A DNA stretch of 64,000 nt, taken from Citrobacter sp. On2M. Its GTDB lineage: Bacteria; Pseudomonadota; Gammaproteobacteria; Enterobacterales; Enterobacteriaceae. Under the pieces are notes generated by a model. It had not been told where the DNA came from. It did no database searches and was given only the letters and a program-made list of their open reading frames with translations. This document shows positions 36,855 to 45,738 of the stretch, in pieces. Position numbers and translations under genes: made by a program. Numbering within the stretch: the stretch's first letter is position 1; each line of letters starts with the position of its first letter. The stretch covers positions 62,001 through 126,000 of the forward strand of contig NZ_WPCV01000002.1 of assembly GCF_018035235.1 (NCBI RefSeq), given 5' to 3'.

Positions 36855-37394
36855 ATGCCTACCAAACAAGGTCTGCCGTTTCCACTGCGTACCAGATTTA
36901 ATAGTACAGAAGCTGATCCTCTGTCAGAACAAGAGGTAGAGCCAGATAATTCTCTTCATCCAAGAGAAGATGAGCATGAGTATCCCCTACCTGTGGATGA
37001 GTCTGTTATCAGTGAAGAAATCAAGAATCGCCTCGATCAGACCTTAAAGATGTTTGTTAAAAAATATCCAGATATCCAGAATGTTATTTTGACAACGGTT
37101 GATGGGTTTGAGGTATCTTCGGTTTTGGAAGAGTATCAAAAAGAAAGTTTACGTCGCGTTGCTGCGATGTCAAGTTCACTACAGTCGATTGGCTCTGCAA
37201 TGCTTCAGGAGATTGGTGCCCCGACATACCAATATCTTTATCTCAACAGCGCTAAGCGTTCTGTTTTTATTTATTTAATTTCGGGTAAATCGATGGAACT
37301 TGTGCTGATGGCTATTTCTGGAGAAATAGATTCTTTGGGACAGGCTTTGTGGTTAATTAATAAACTTTCCGATGATATTAAATCGTATATCTAA
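36855..37394 (+). CDS. Roadblock/LC7 protein with acidic N-terminal extension, 179 aa
   Basis: Residues about 1-55 are acidic and proline-rich (probably disordered); residues 60-179 form a Roadblock/LC7 domain (FVKKYPDIQNVILTTVDGFE, VAAMSSSLQSIGSAMLQEIG, SVFIYLISGKSMELVLMAIS, then SLGQALWLINKLSDDI). It matches the single-domain CvnB or MglB-type class more than the other two Roadblock proteins here. It begins two bases after the GTPase stop, so the three genes form a tight subcluster. Probable GTPase-activating or exchange partner. Confidence 0.85.
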   Translation: MPTKQGLPFPLRTRFNSTEADPLSEQEVEPDNSLHPREDEHEYPLPVDESVISEEIKNRLDQTLKMFVKKYPDIQNVILTTVDGFEVSSVLEEYQKESLRRVAAMSSSLQSIGSAMLQEIGAPTYQYLYLNSAKRSVFIYLISGKSMELVLMAISGEIDSLGQALWLINKLSDDIKSYI

Positions 37395-37409
37395 CTTTGG
37401 AGGATATAT

Positions 37410-37883
37410 ATGGTACTCAACTATAGTATCATGAAGGTGGCATTGATTTTATGTGCAGGTGATATGAGTTCTGGTTTTATACCGTTAAAACCAGTTCTGG
37501 ATAATCGTGAACAGCTAATCGAAGAACGTTTGGATTTTTATCTACGAAATGTTCCGGAGAAGTATACTTTATGGAATGAACAATTATCTCAGCATATTTC
37601 AGACCCTTCCATTAGGGAAAGTATACTTTGTGATATCGCCTTCTTGGTTAATGCCGATATGATTTCTGGTGCAATACCACTAAATCCAGTTCTGCTTGAG
37701 CGAGATGCTTTGATTCATCAGTATTTTGATTCTTACTTACACATTATCACTGAAAAATCCTCTGGTATCAATCTTAGTCAGAACAGAATATCCATGAGTA
37801 ACACTGTTGAACAGATTGTTTTGTCTATTAAAAAGACTGTTACTAAAAAGAAACGTAAGGGTATAAGAAGTAGAAGACGTTAA
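37410..37883 (+). CDS. Unrecognised protein with internal repeat and basic tail, 157 aa
   Basis: No known family. Two repeats of about 30 residues are visible: GDMSSGFIPLKPVLDNREQL, then IEERLDFYL, and ADMISGAIPLNPVLLERDAL, then IHQYFDSYL. Each ends in an amphipathic helix. The C-terminus is strongly basic (KKTVTKKKRKGIRSRRR), able to bind nucleic acid, acidic membrane lipids or an acidic partner such as the N-terminus of the neighbouring Roadblock protein. AGGA precedes the ATG, and it is packed between the GTPase cluster and tadV, so it likely belongs to the same functional set. Confidence 0.75.
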   Translation: MVLNYSIMKVALILCAGDMSSGFIPLKPVLDNREQLIEERLDFYLRNVPEKYTLWNEQLSQHISDPSIRESILCDIAFLVNADMISGAIPLNPVLLERDALIHQYFDSYLHIITEKSSGINLSQNRISMSNTVEQIVLSIKKTVTKKKRKGIRSRRR

Positions 37884-37885
37884 TT

Positions 37886-38323
37886 ATGTTTTTCATTTAC
37901 GGATTGATCTGCCTCTGCGTCGTTCATGCGATGATTACAGATGTTATATATAGAAGGATATATAACTATAATTCTGTAATTATCATTTTATTATCTATAT
38001 TGTTATTTTATTGCAGAGCTGAGTTATCTCTATTTGTTCCATTTATGGTGTTAATAATTGGTTTTTTATTGTTTGTATTAAATTTTTGGGGGGCCGGCGA
38101 TGCAAAATTTTCTTTCGCACTCACACTGTCATTACCTTCTGATTTAATGTTTATTTTCCTCTTATTGATGTCTCTTAGCGGGGGGGTTATTGCTACCTTT
38201 ATGCTTGTTTTTCCTCGGTTAAAGGGAAAGTTTGTGAGTGTACCTTACGCTTTGTCAATCGGAACTGGTTACTTTTTAACGCTGATCATTGGGATATCAA
38301 ATGACTCGATTATTATTATCTAG
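37886..38323 (+). CDS. tadV: Prepilin peptidase TadV/CpaA (A24), 145 aa
   Basis: Inner-membrane aspartic protease that removes prepilin leaders from Flp, TadE and TadF. The two catalytic aspartates are visible: D19 in MITDVIYRRIYN and D72 in the GAGD motif. Four to five membrane segments; no N-methylase domain, as usual for CpaA/TadV. Its 3' end overlaps tadE. Confidence 0.9.
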   Translation: MFFIYGLICLCVVHAMITDVIYRRIYNYNSVIIILLSILLFYCRAELSLFVPFMVLIIGFLLFVLNFWGAGDAKFSFALTLSLPSDLMFIFLLLMSLSGGVIATFMLVFPRLKGKFVSVPYALSIGTGYFLTLIIGISNDSIIII

Positions 38324-38792
38324 ATGCAGGATGATTTTTAGTAATAATGGTACTGCTTCTATTGAGTTCTCGTTGGTGCTCATTCCTTTTTTGGCGTCCG
38401 TACTTTTTAATTTGGAATTATGCCGAATAATGTACCTTACAGCCGCTATAGATCTCGTGTTAGCAGAGTCAGCTCGCTATACCTCACTTGAGCCATCAGT
38501 TACTGATTATGAACTATCTTTCAATAAAATGCTTAATGACAATATTGTGTTATGGCCATTATTAGCATCTGGACAGTCTGTTGATGCTACTGTTCTTCAT
38601 TGCGATAAAATCTCTGATTTGGTTAATACAGCGAGTAGTTGCACTATTGATGATACAGCAGGAAGCAAAATGCTGGCACTCTATTCTTTAAAATATCATT
38701 ATAAACCTTTATTTTTTATTTTTAACGATGGACATTTTGACTCACTTTTTACAAGAAAGATTATTTATATTCAGGAGGCAAAGCGTGTATAA
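38301..38792 (+). CDS. tadE: TadE-like minor pilin, 163 aa
   Basis: Pseudopilin: NNG-TASIEFSLVLIPFL with the cleavage Gly, conserved Glu5 and hydrophobic stem helix. The rest is periplasmic, with two cysteines (LHCDK and SSCTI). The ATG at 38301 lies inside tadV with GGGAT upstream. Presumably joins TadF and TadG at the pilus tip or base. Confidence 0.85.
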   Translation: MTRLLLSRCRMIFSNNGTASIEFSLVLIPFLASVLFNLELCRIMYLTAAIDLVLAESARYTSLEPSVTDYELSFNKMLNDNIVLWPLLASGQSVDATVLHCDKISDLVNTASSCTIDDTAGSKMLALYSLKYHYKPLFFIFNDGHFDSLFTRKIIYIQEAKRV

Positions 38793-39411
38793 AATAACCT
38801 TTCTTAGATTGACGTTAAATGATCTTGCATGGCGTACCCGAGGTAGTGTAACAATTGAGTTTGCAATTATTTTCCCTGTTTTAATTATGCTTGCTTTAAT
38901 TTTGTTAGATTTTACTACCTTGTATGCTAATGAAAGTCGTCTGGCTAGAAGTGGTTATTCTCTGGCGTCTGTTTTACGTGAACGAACGCTACTATATGGG
39001 AAAGATGAGGTTGTGACTCAGTCTCAGGTGGATATGATTTATGATATTACTAATGAGTTGCTAAACGACAGTCAGTTAGCCAACAAGGTAAGTTTAAATG
39101 TACAGGCTGTATATTTTGATAGTTCGTCAACAGAAAATAATAAGGTTATTGATAGTAGCAAAACGATTAACATCACTAAATCAAGTTTATTAAATCCAGT
39201 GATCTGCGCACCAGTTAAAGATATAGAGTCCGATACGTTAACAGATTTGTCAGTATGGTCAAATGAAGTAGGAGGGACGCTACGTTGGTTGCCAGTATAT
39301 CAGATAACTTTATGTATCAAAGGTGATGAAAGCTACTTTTTAAAGGCCTTTTCATATATTGGTGTTATAACTCCATCAGTTATCTCAAGCAATGCGGTCG
39401 TTCCGCGCTGA
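38785..39411 (+). CDS. tadF: TadF-like minor pilin, 208 aa
   Basis: GTG start at 38785, overlapping the end of tadE, with AGGAGG 6 bases upstream; this is much better than an ATG 57 bases earlier. Pseudopilin motif TRG-SVTIEFAIIFPVLIMLA with Glu5 and stem helix, then about 150 periplasmic residues with two Cys. Together with TadE it is a prepilin-peptidase substrate. Confidence 0.85.
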   Translation: MYKITFLRLTLNDLAWRTRGSVTIEFAIIFPVLIMLALILLDFTTLYANESRLARSGYSLASVLRERTLLYGKDEVVTQSQVDMIYDITNELLNDSQLANKVSLNVQAVYFDSSSTENNKVIDSSKTINITKSSLLNPVICAPVKDIESDTLTDLSVWSNEVGGTLRWLPVYQITLCIKGDESYFLKAFSYIGVITPSVISSNAVVPR

Positions 39412-39430
39412 CGTGCGAGGTGAATATATA

Positions 39431-41128
39431 ATGTATAATTTATCTTTTTTTAAATTTTCTTACATTCAAAATAATCGTGCTGCAGTATCAGTAATGTTTG
39501 CTATAGTTTTACCTATTTTGATTGCTTCTTTTTCTATTGGTATTGATGGAGCTCGTTTTTTAATTAAAAGAGCAAAATTGTCTGATGCCTTATCTCAAGG
39601 AGCACTTGCTGTCGCTTTAACTGGGAACGATAATAGTTTAGATACTGATATTACGAGAAATGAACAATTACTTGAGTCATATATTGATTATTATCTTCCT
39701 TCCGATAAGATTAAACCAGGTAGTTTAAAGGTCACGTTACGGAAAAAATATGATCCTGATGACACGTCACGTGTAGTTAGTCTTGATTACATTGCTGATG
39801 CTGCGATTCTTTCAAATCCAATTTTTGAAAGCCTGGAACATGGATTACCTGGTTTTGGAAAGGATGTCCAAATTTCTTCTGACGGTAGTAATGGTATTGT
39901 TCGTAAAACTATAGATGAGTCTTCTGTCGAAAGTGATATAGTTTTTGCCGTTGACTTTTCAGGTTCAATGCTGATGGCATCTTCTGAACCTTCAATGAAT
40001 CGTATGCAATTACTTCAAAAAGTTGTCTCAGATTTATCTAAAGATATTATTGAATCTAAATCTAAAACTAAGATTGGCATAGTTCCTTTCGATCTTGGCA
40101 TACCTGTTGAATTATCTGGTAAAAATCCGTTAGGGGGAGCCCGAATCGGATGTAGTTTACCTTATAAATTTAATCAAAAGTATGATCTTGACTTCGATTT
40201 CTGGTCTTTCAAAATTCCTGGCGATTCTTTTCTTACTGCAAATCAAGCTATTAAAGAAAATAATTTAGCACAATATTCTTATTATACTGATGTTTTGGGT
40301 ATGTGGGATAAGCAGCTTATTGATTCTGGTATTTGTGTTAATATAACTGACTTGCCTGGACTTTCGTGTGAGCGTATTGGATACAATATTACCACGCCTG
40401 CTAATCTTAGTAAATTCAATAATGAATATGGTGTGATGTCAAAAATTGGGAACATGACATATCAATCAATTGCGACAAATATGACAGTCAATCACTCAGC
40501 CACTTTAGACAAAAAAGTACTTTTTAGTAATGATTATAAAGTTTTTGAAGTGCCTTTTGTACCCGAATACTTTTTCTCAAGTGTTTTTGGTGGTATGTGT
40601 TCATCTGGCTTTAACTATAATATCTATAGCAATAACCTGAATTATCCTCGAATTGTACCTTCAATTAAACAAAACGCTTATGTAATTAATCTCACATCTA
40701 GCCAATCTGAATTACAAAAATTTTCAAAAATGAAAGTACATCTTGGGACCAATAATGATACTACTGCTGGGTTATTAACCGCAGCTAAAGTTGTTAGTCG
40801 TGGCGTTAATCCACAAAAAATTATAATTATAATTACGGATGGTGAAGATACAAGGGATGTTGCAGAACTTAGTACGAAGTTTCACACCCAGTTTCATATG
40901 TGCCAGAAAATTGTCGATGGGCTGAAGGAACTATCCTCCGATACAAAAGGTGTGAAGATATTTTATATTTCCCTATCTGCCACTGATAATAACGAGAAAA
41001 GACTCTCTTTTTGGCGGGATAATTGTGTTGGAACTGATGGTGCTTTCACTGCTTTGGATTATAGCACCCTAAAAGATGTTCTTGGTGGTATATTACAGAA
41101 AGGTAATATTCATTTTATTAATAAATAG
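39431..41128 (+). CDS. tadG: TadG-like protein with von Willebrand A domain, 565 aa
   Basis: Starts at ATG 39431 after GAGG. A pseudopilin-like hydrophobic segment (AAVSVMFAIVLPILIASFSIGIDGARF split over residues 18-45) is followed by a periplasmic or extracellular VWA domain whose MIDAS motif is DFSGSM near residue 174, with further metal-site residues later (TDGEDT near 470). The insertion between MIDAS strands is large. Likely the tip-located adhesive minor pilin of the Tad system. Confidence 0.88.
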   Translation: MYNLSFFKFSYIQNNRAAVSVMFAIVLPILIASFSIGIDGARFLIKRAKLSDALSQGALAVALTGNDNSLDTDITRNEQLLESYIDYYLPSDKIKPGSLKVTLRKKYDPDDTSRVVSLDYIADAAILSNPIFESLEHGLPGFGKDVQISSDGSNGIVRKTIDESSVESDIVFAVDFSGSMLMASSEPSMNRMQLLQKVVSDLSKDIIESKSKTKIGIVPFDLGIPVELSGKNPLGGARIGCSLPYKFNQKYDLDFDFWSFKIPGDSFLTANQAIKENNLAQYSYYTDVLGMWDKQLIDSGICVNITDLPGLSCERIGYNITTPANLSKFNNEYGVMSKIGNMTYQSIATNMTVNHSATLDKKVLFSNDYKVFEVPFVPEYFFSSVFGGMCSSGFNYNIYSNNLNYPRIVPSIKQNAYVINLTSSQSELQKFSKMKVHLGTNNDTTAGLLTAAKVVSRGVNPQKIIIIITDGEDTRDVAELSTKFHTQFHMCQKIVDGLKELSSDTKGVKIFYISLSATDNNEKRLSFWRDNCVGTDGAFTALDYSTLKDVLGGILQKGNIHFINK

Positions 41129-41262
41129 TCATTTTTAAATGATTATTTTACGGATGTCAACTAACTAATGATGGTATCAGTATGATATTCGAATTTTTAA
41201 CGCAACTGTTTTCCAAAGACAGGGGTGTAAAACATGAGATTTTACCAGTGGAGAATAATGAA

Positions 41263-42000
41263 ATGGCAAAATTTGATACTGTCCTTGACCAGTTACGAAT
41301 CGACAGTTCTGTCTTAATGGTCGCATTTATCGATCTTAATAGTGGTATGAAGTTGGCTTCATCAGGATATATCAAAAATTCTGAAATCCATACTGAATGT
41401 GCTGTAAAGGTGATCAAATCTGAGTTAAAAACAATTAAGCTACTTGAGGTTGAAGATGAAATACAAGATATAATAATTTCAACAGACCAGATTTATCATT
41501 TACTGTATCCATGTCGTGGAATAAAAGATGTATTTATTTATCTAATCGCGGATCGGTCCAGAGCTAATTTGGCGTTAATAAGACGCGGTTTGAGTGATAC
41601 TGAAGCAAACCTTCTTGCTATTCTTTATAACGAGAATGATGTTCAGAATCATGGGTTAAATGTTAAATCAGCTCTTGATGCACACTGTAAATGGCGTGAC
41701 CGACTTGTAGCGATGATTAATGGTCTGGATGAGTCTTTCCCAATTGATAAGGCCTCTGCTGATAATGAATGCGACCTTGGAAAATGGTTACATTCGGTTG
41801 GAACATCTAAATACGGGGATTTACCTGAATTTGTCCAGCTTATGAATAGTCATCGAATGTTCCATTCATGTGTGAAACAAGTTGTTGATGTACTAAAAAC
41901 TCAGGGAGTTGAAGCAGCCAGATTGGAGCTAGGTACTAATTTTAAGAAGGTTTCAGCGAAAGTGCAGAATGATATTATTACTTTTTTTGAAACAATCTAG
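41263..42000 (+). CDS. Roadblock/LC7 domain fused to CZB zinc-sensor domain, 245 aa
   Basis: The ATG at 41263 follows GGAG and aligns with the start of the Roadblock protein at 35927; an ATG at 41182 would add 27 residues. Residues 1-115 form the Roadblock domain; residues about 130-235 form a CZB (chemoreceptor zinc-binding) domain with the ligand pattern AHCKW, ECDLGKWL and NSHRMFH. CZB domains bind zinc and sense zinc or hypochlorous acid in chemoreceptors and cyclases. The fusion implies that zinc or oxidant state feeds into the GTPase module. Last gene of the tad operon; a strong terminator follows. Confidence 0.88.
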   Translation: MAKFDTVLDQLRIDSSVLMVAFIDLNSGMKLASSGYIKNSEIHTECAVKVIKSELKTIKLLEVEDEIQDIIISTDQIYHLLYPCRGIKDVFIYLIADRSRANLALIRRGLSDTEANLLAILYNENDVQNHGLNVKSALDAHCKWRDRLVAMINGLDESFPIDKASADNECDLGKWLHSVGTSKYGDLPEFVQLMNSHRMFHSCVKQVVDVLKTQGVEAARLELGTNFKKVSAKVQNDIITFFETI

Positions 42001-42152
42001 CATTGTATGCCGCAGTTTTCATTATCATATCTTTCAGTTTTATAATATTTTATTTCTATATTAATGTATAACATTTGATTATTAATATTGATTTTGCTGA
42101 TTAAATAAATATATTTATAACTTGGATTCTGACATTTTTACTTTTGGAGTTT

Positions 42153-42179
42153 GGGGGAGTGTGGTTCCCCCCTTTTTTT
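42153..42179 (+). terminator. Rho-independent terminator of the Tad operon
   Basis: GGGGGA, loop GTGTGGT, TCCCCC, then TTTTTTT. It lies about 150 bases past the CZB gene stop. Confidence 0.85.
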
Positions 42180-42239
42180 AATCATTACTCATAGGCTGCA
42201 CAGTGTCTACAACTTTGCAAGGACATTCTGTACCAGAAG

Positions 42240-42990
42240 AATTCTAATGGTTGTTACTGTATTCGAGTCCGTGATTTGAGTGAAATTCCTAAAAGCTATC
42301 AGGCGCATAATGTCTCCAGCGGGAATTAGCTGGTTCTCAACTGCTCCCGTCCCCACTGTACTTGCAGGCACTGTCACCCCGATGTTAGCGCGACACTTGG
42401 CTGGCGAAGTAATTTCGGGATTATCGTTATAGATTTAGATCCACTCCCCACCTTCAAAACTGCGGGTAAGTGTCCATTGATGCAACTGGCCGTAGACCGA
42501 ATCATGCCCCTCGCCATAGGGACGGTTACACGGATGTAGACAGAGTACGGGCGTTCATCTCGTGAGTCTTCATGGTATTGTTCCTTGCTGATAAGGTACC
42601 TTCAGCATAAGAATTCGCTGCTCAATAGCGTGTCCATCCTTGCTTATAAGGTGTCCATTCTTGCTCTTATCACGGCGAAACTCTCCCGGCGTGCAGCCAT
42701 AGTAACGGCGAAATACCTTGGCAAATGCCTGGAAGCTGGCTAGTCACGCCTCCATCGCTATGGTCAGTGATATTGGCATCGGTATAAAGGAGCTGCCAGG
42801 CAGCCCGCTGAATACGCAGAGGACGACACATCTCTCCGGGTATCTCTCCTGCCACGCCCGTAAACACCCTGTGAAAATGGTAGAATGACAAACAGGCACT
42901 GCTTGCCAGCATTTCGATGGAGAGATCAGAATTCTGCTCCAGCGACTGGATCACCTGACGCAATCTGGCTTGACAATCGACTATATCATT
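42240..42990 (-). pseudogene. Decayed AraC-family regulator with GyrI-like domain
   Basis: Reading leftward from about 42985: an AraC HTH (LRQVIQSLEQNSDLSIEMLA, ACLSFYHFHRVF), then a frame change (ITD, next frame SFQAFAKVFRRYYGCTPGEF), then a gap of about 100 bases containing a 20-base direct repeat (GTGTCCATYCTTGCT..TTAT), then GyrI-like sequence (SVYGQLHQWTLTRSFEGGEW, stop, IYNDNPEITSPAKCR, IGVTVPAS, IPAGDIMRL). In intact form it would be about 290 residues. Confidence 0.85.
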
Positions 42991-43300
42991 GGCACTAACG
43001 CTCCCTGCGATTCTGTGTAAGTAGAGCGAACCAACCTATCACCGCTGCCGGAAGGTAGGGCAATAATTTGTGATCTCCAAACTGATCCCGTTCTTGGGTT
43101 ATTGTACTGTCGAATAGGCACATAGGGATCTGGCCAGTCACTTAAGTCAGCATTATTTTTCCTCCATCCTGAGTAGTGTGTGCATAGGATTTACCGGATA
43201 AACACAGATTCCCCCCTTCAATGTCCACCAGGGACGAGCCGATCTCAGGTTAGGTAGTCTCGGAATTAATAAAGCACCGATACTACCTGGATTAATTGTT
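42991..43300 (-). other. Probable gene debris
   Basis: About 310 bases with no intact gene. On the minus strand a coding-like run (DLSDWPDPYVPIRQYNNPRT, then VWRSQIIALPSG) is interrupted by stops. I do not recognise its source. Confidence 0.35.
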
Positions 43301-43672
43301 TTAAAAATTTTCGTGGGTTATCTTATCTTCAGGATCTTGCCGGATAAGCCCGAAAGGACAAATCGATACCATACATTTTCTGTAAATATTACAATATTTG
43401 TTATTTATGGACTGACTTCCCGGACAAAGGCTTTTCTCCTTCATACATATCCATAATTCTTTGTTGTATCTGGTGACATTGTAAACAGTTATGGGGTATA
43501 CCTTTCCATTTATTAATACCCCCTTATCGTAGGGCTCGATCATGCTGCCCGGCGCCAAAAAAATATCCGCCTGATACCAAATTGTTAACTTCAGATTTTT
43601 AAAGCCACGTATACAAGAAAAGCAAACTCCGACTGAAGGACTTACCACTGTATCAATAACATACCATTCCAT
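43301..43672 (-). CDS. Unrecognised cysteine-rich protein, 123 aa
   Basis: Starts MEWYVIDTVVSPSVGVCFSC with AAGG 7 bases upstream. It has seven cysteines in 123 residues, no signal peptide and no clear transmembrane segment. VCFSC and later KCMVSICPFG could bind metal. No family recognised. It stands alone among decayed sequence and is AT-rich; it may itself be a remnant. Confidence 0.5.
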   Translation of the reverse strand: MEWYVIDTVVSPSVGVCFSCIRGFKNLKLTIWYQADIFLAPGSMIEPYDKGVLINGKVYPITVYNVTRYNKELWICMKEKSLCPGSQSINNKYCNIYRKCMVSICPFGLIRQDPEDKITHENF

Positions 43673-43675
43673 CAT

Positions 43676-44522
43676 ACGACCTTGATATTCACTTTGGTTA
43701 CTAATTAGACTTCATGTCCTTAAGGAAACAATTCAGCGTAGTTCACTTTGAGGAATTCGTAACCTATTGAAAAAGATCGTTTTTATGTGAGTAATGGAAA
43801 AGAGTTAATTATTAATGGCTTATTCACAAATGCGTGACAAACGACTTACAAAATATTACAAATTGCTCTTTTTAATCATTTTTTGAGTGTCGAAAATTTT
43901 GGTTACGTTATATCGTCATTATTAAACGTTGCTTCAGTCATTATCTTGTTTTCACTTGGGTGTTAGATGGTGCTGATCATGAAAAATGCTCTTAAAATGA
44001 AGGTTAATATTCTGAATTATTAAGAGTTGTTTATTTTTGGATGATGTCTGATGCCGGTCAAGATGTGATTTTGGAAAGGTATAAATATAAGTAGCTCTAA
44101 TTTGTATTGTTAGGAAACTATATGTGTTGTGATCGGGGGTGGGGCGGGGAGAATTCAGGTCGGATTTTCTGATTCCTGCATTTAACACTGGCGGTTTGTA
44201 TTGTAAATTGCTACATAGATAATACTTTGAAACAGACTTTGACGTATTATTAAATCAATGTGTTATGCGCCTGCTAATTCTGTGAATCAAAGCAAATGCA
44301 GGTTTAATAAACACAGAGATTAAATTGGCATCCCCGGTGATAGGAAGGTTATGAGATTATCATAAAGTAAAATATATCGATTTTTCTGATTTCATGTCGT
44401 TAACAAGGTTGTATTATTGAATTCCGAACTCAGTCTTAATATGCATATATGCACCTTAGAGCCTTGAACAGTACAGTTTAAGTTTGTAGTTTACTTATAA
44501 GTCACTTATTTTTGCATGTGCC
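43676..44522. other. AT-rich region without a supported gene
   Basis: About 850 bases. A 78-codon minus-strand frame near 43,952-44,188 lacks a ribosome site and has protein composition typical of chance frames. No repeats or RNA recognised. Confidence 0.45.
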
Positions 44523-45017
44523 TTATAACGCATTAATGATAATTTCAATGCACTGTTTTACCAATAATTTTGAACTATCAATAATCAAATGCTCCTGGTC
44601 CCATTGTTCGTAATCACGTGTGATGACAGCATTCCAGTCCGGTAGTTTTAATCCTTCGATATCTGAAATCCTGCTTTCTACACGTGAACGATGAGTATTC
44701 ACATCTGAACAAATCACCTCAACCTCCAGGAATTTTGAGCCAGTAGATAAAGCAACCTCCCGATAGGCTTCTCGTGTAAGTAGTAGTGGGTTAACTGAAT
44801 CTGCTATGACATTCAGACCCAGCTTCAGATTATCCCGGGCAAGTTCGTATGCCACAAAATACCCTGCAGGGCCCGTCTCTTTATCATGATTTTCTGCGCA
44901 ACGGATTGCCTGTTCGATAGTATCAATACGTAAGTATACGGCACCAAGTTCCTTCGCGAGAGCATGAGCTATGGTGCTTTTGCCAGTTCCGGGTAATCCG
45001 GCAAAGATGATAAACAT
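44523..45017 (-). CDS. P-loop kinase-like protein (AAA_33 type), 164 aa
   Basis: Walker A GLPGTGKST at residues 7-15, LRIDTIEQAI downstream (Asp of the substrate site) and a lid region with HRSRVESR. These fit small ATP-dependent kinases of the AAA_33/zeta-toxin-like superfamily, which phosphorylate small molecules, antibiotics or nucleotide sugars. GAGG lies 9 bases before the ATG. It stands alone, divergent from a cupin gene. Substrate unknown. Confidence 0.8.
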   Translation of the reverse strand: MFIIFAGLPGTGKSTIAHALAKELGAVYLRIDTIEQAIRCAENHDKETGPAGYFVAYELARDNLKLGLNVIADSVNPLLLTREAYREVALSTGSKFLEVEVICSDVNTHRSRVESRISDIEGLKLPDWNAVITRDYEQWDQEHLIIDSSKLLVKQCIEIIINAL

Positions 45018-45260
45018 TTTTCAAATCCTCTAAGTATGCAGATTGAGTTTTATATCTCAGCCTGTATGTCAGTGATCTCCCTAATTTATCACTGCTGCTC
45101 CTGGGCTGGACAGGATCATCCGGATCTCCCAGGAAAAATTGAGAACATCTGCACATAATTATTTTTTGAGCTGCGGCAAGTTGTGTCAGTAAAGTCATCC
45201 TGTTCAGTCCCGCAGAGCGGGGAAGGGCTAAGGACACTTGATAGTCTTTCCGGAGTGAAT

Positions 45261-45614
45261 ATGAACAACAATACTCGATTTTTTATAAGAAAGAGTACGC
45301 AATATCCTGATTCAGAAACGACTTTTCTTGATGGTAGTTTAAGAAACTCAGTGAGATTAAATTCTTCTGCCATTGGCATAGGCACATATCAACCCGGCTG
45401 GCGCTGGTCTCTTCATGTCGGGGCAATGACGGGAAAACTGTCAGAACGTCATACTGGTTTTATCATTTCCGGTGAAATGATGGTGCGTGACTGCTCCGGA
45501 AATGAATACCTTATTCATGCCGGCGAAGCATTTGAGGTTTCTGAGGATCATGATGCCTGGGTAGTGGGTGATACTCCGTGTGTTGCGCTGGATTTCACGC
45601 ATTTCCTCCGCTGA
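45261..45614 (+). CDS. Small cupin-domain protein, 117 aa
   Basis: The ATG at 45261 follows GGAG. Single cupin barrel: PGWRWSLHVGAM, ERHTGFIISGEMMVRDCSGN, then IHAGEAFEVSEDHDAWVVGD and CVALDF. Metal ligands typical of motif 1 are partly present (His in ERHTG; Glu in SGEM). Such proteins often bind a sugar or act as isomerases or sensors. Divergent from the kinase-like gene, so the two may share a promoter region. Function unknown. Confidence 0.75.
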   Translation: MNNNTRFFIRKSTQYPDSETTFLDGSLRNSVRLNSSAIGIGTYQPGWRWSLHVGAMTGKLSERHTGFIISGEMMVRDCSGNEYLIHAGEAFEVSEDHDAWVVGDTPCVALDFTHFLR

Positions 45615-45738
45615 GGATATGAACTTGATGGTACAGGGCTGGTTTGCAGAATTCTTTTTTTTGGATTTATAAATTGCACTGGATAACAGTCTGCAGGGTT
45701 CTCAGGATGAGCAAAATGCTTTTATCCGGAGCCCGATT

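Noticed and set aside
43952..44188. 78-codon minus-strand frame
   Set aside because: No ribosome site, atypical composition and no neighbours to support it.
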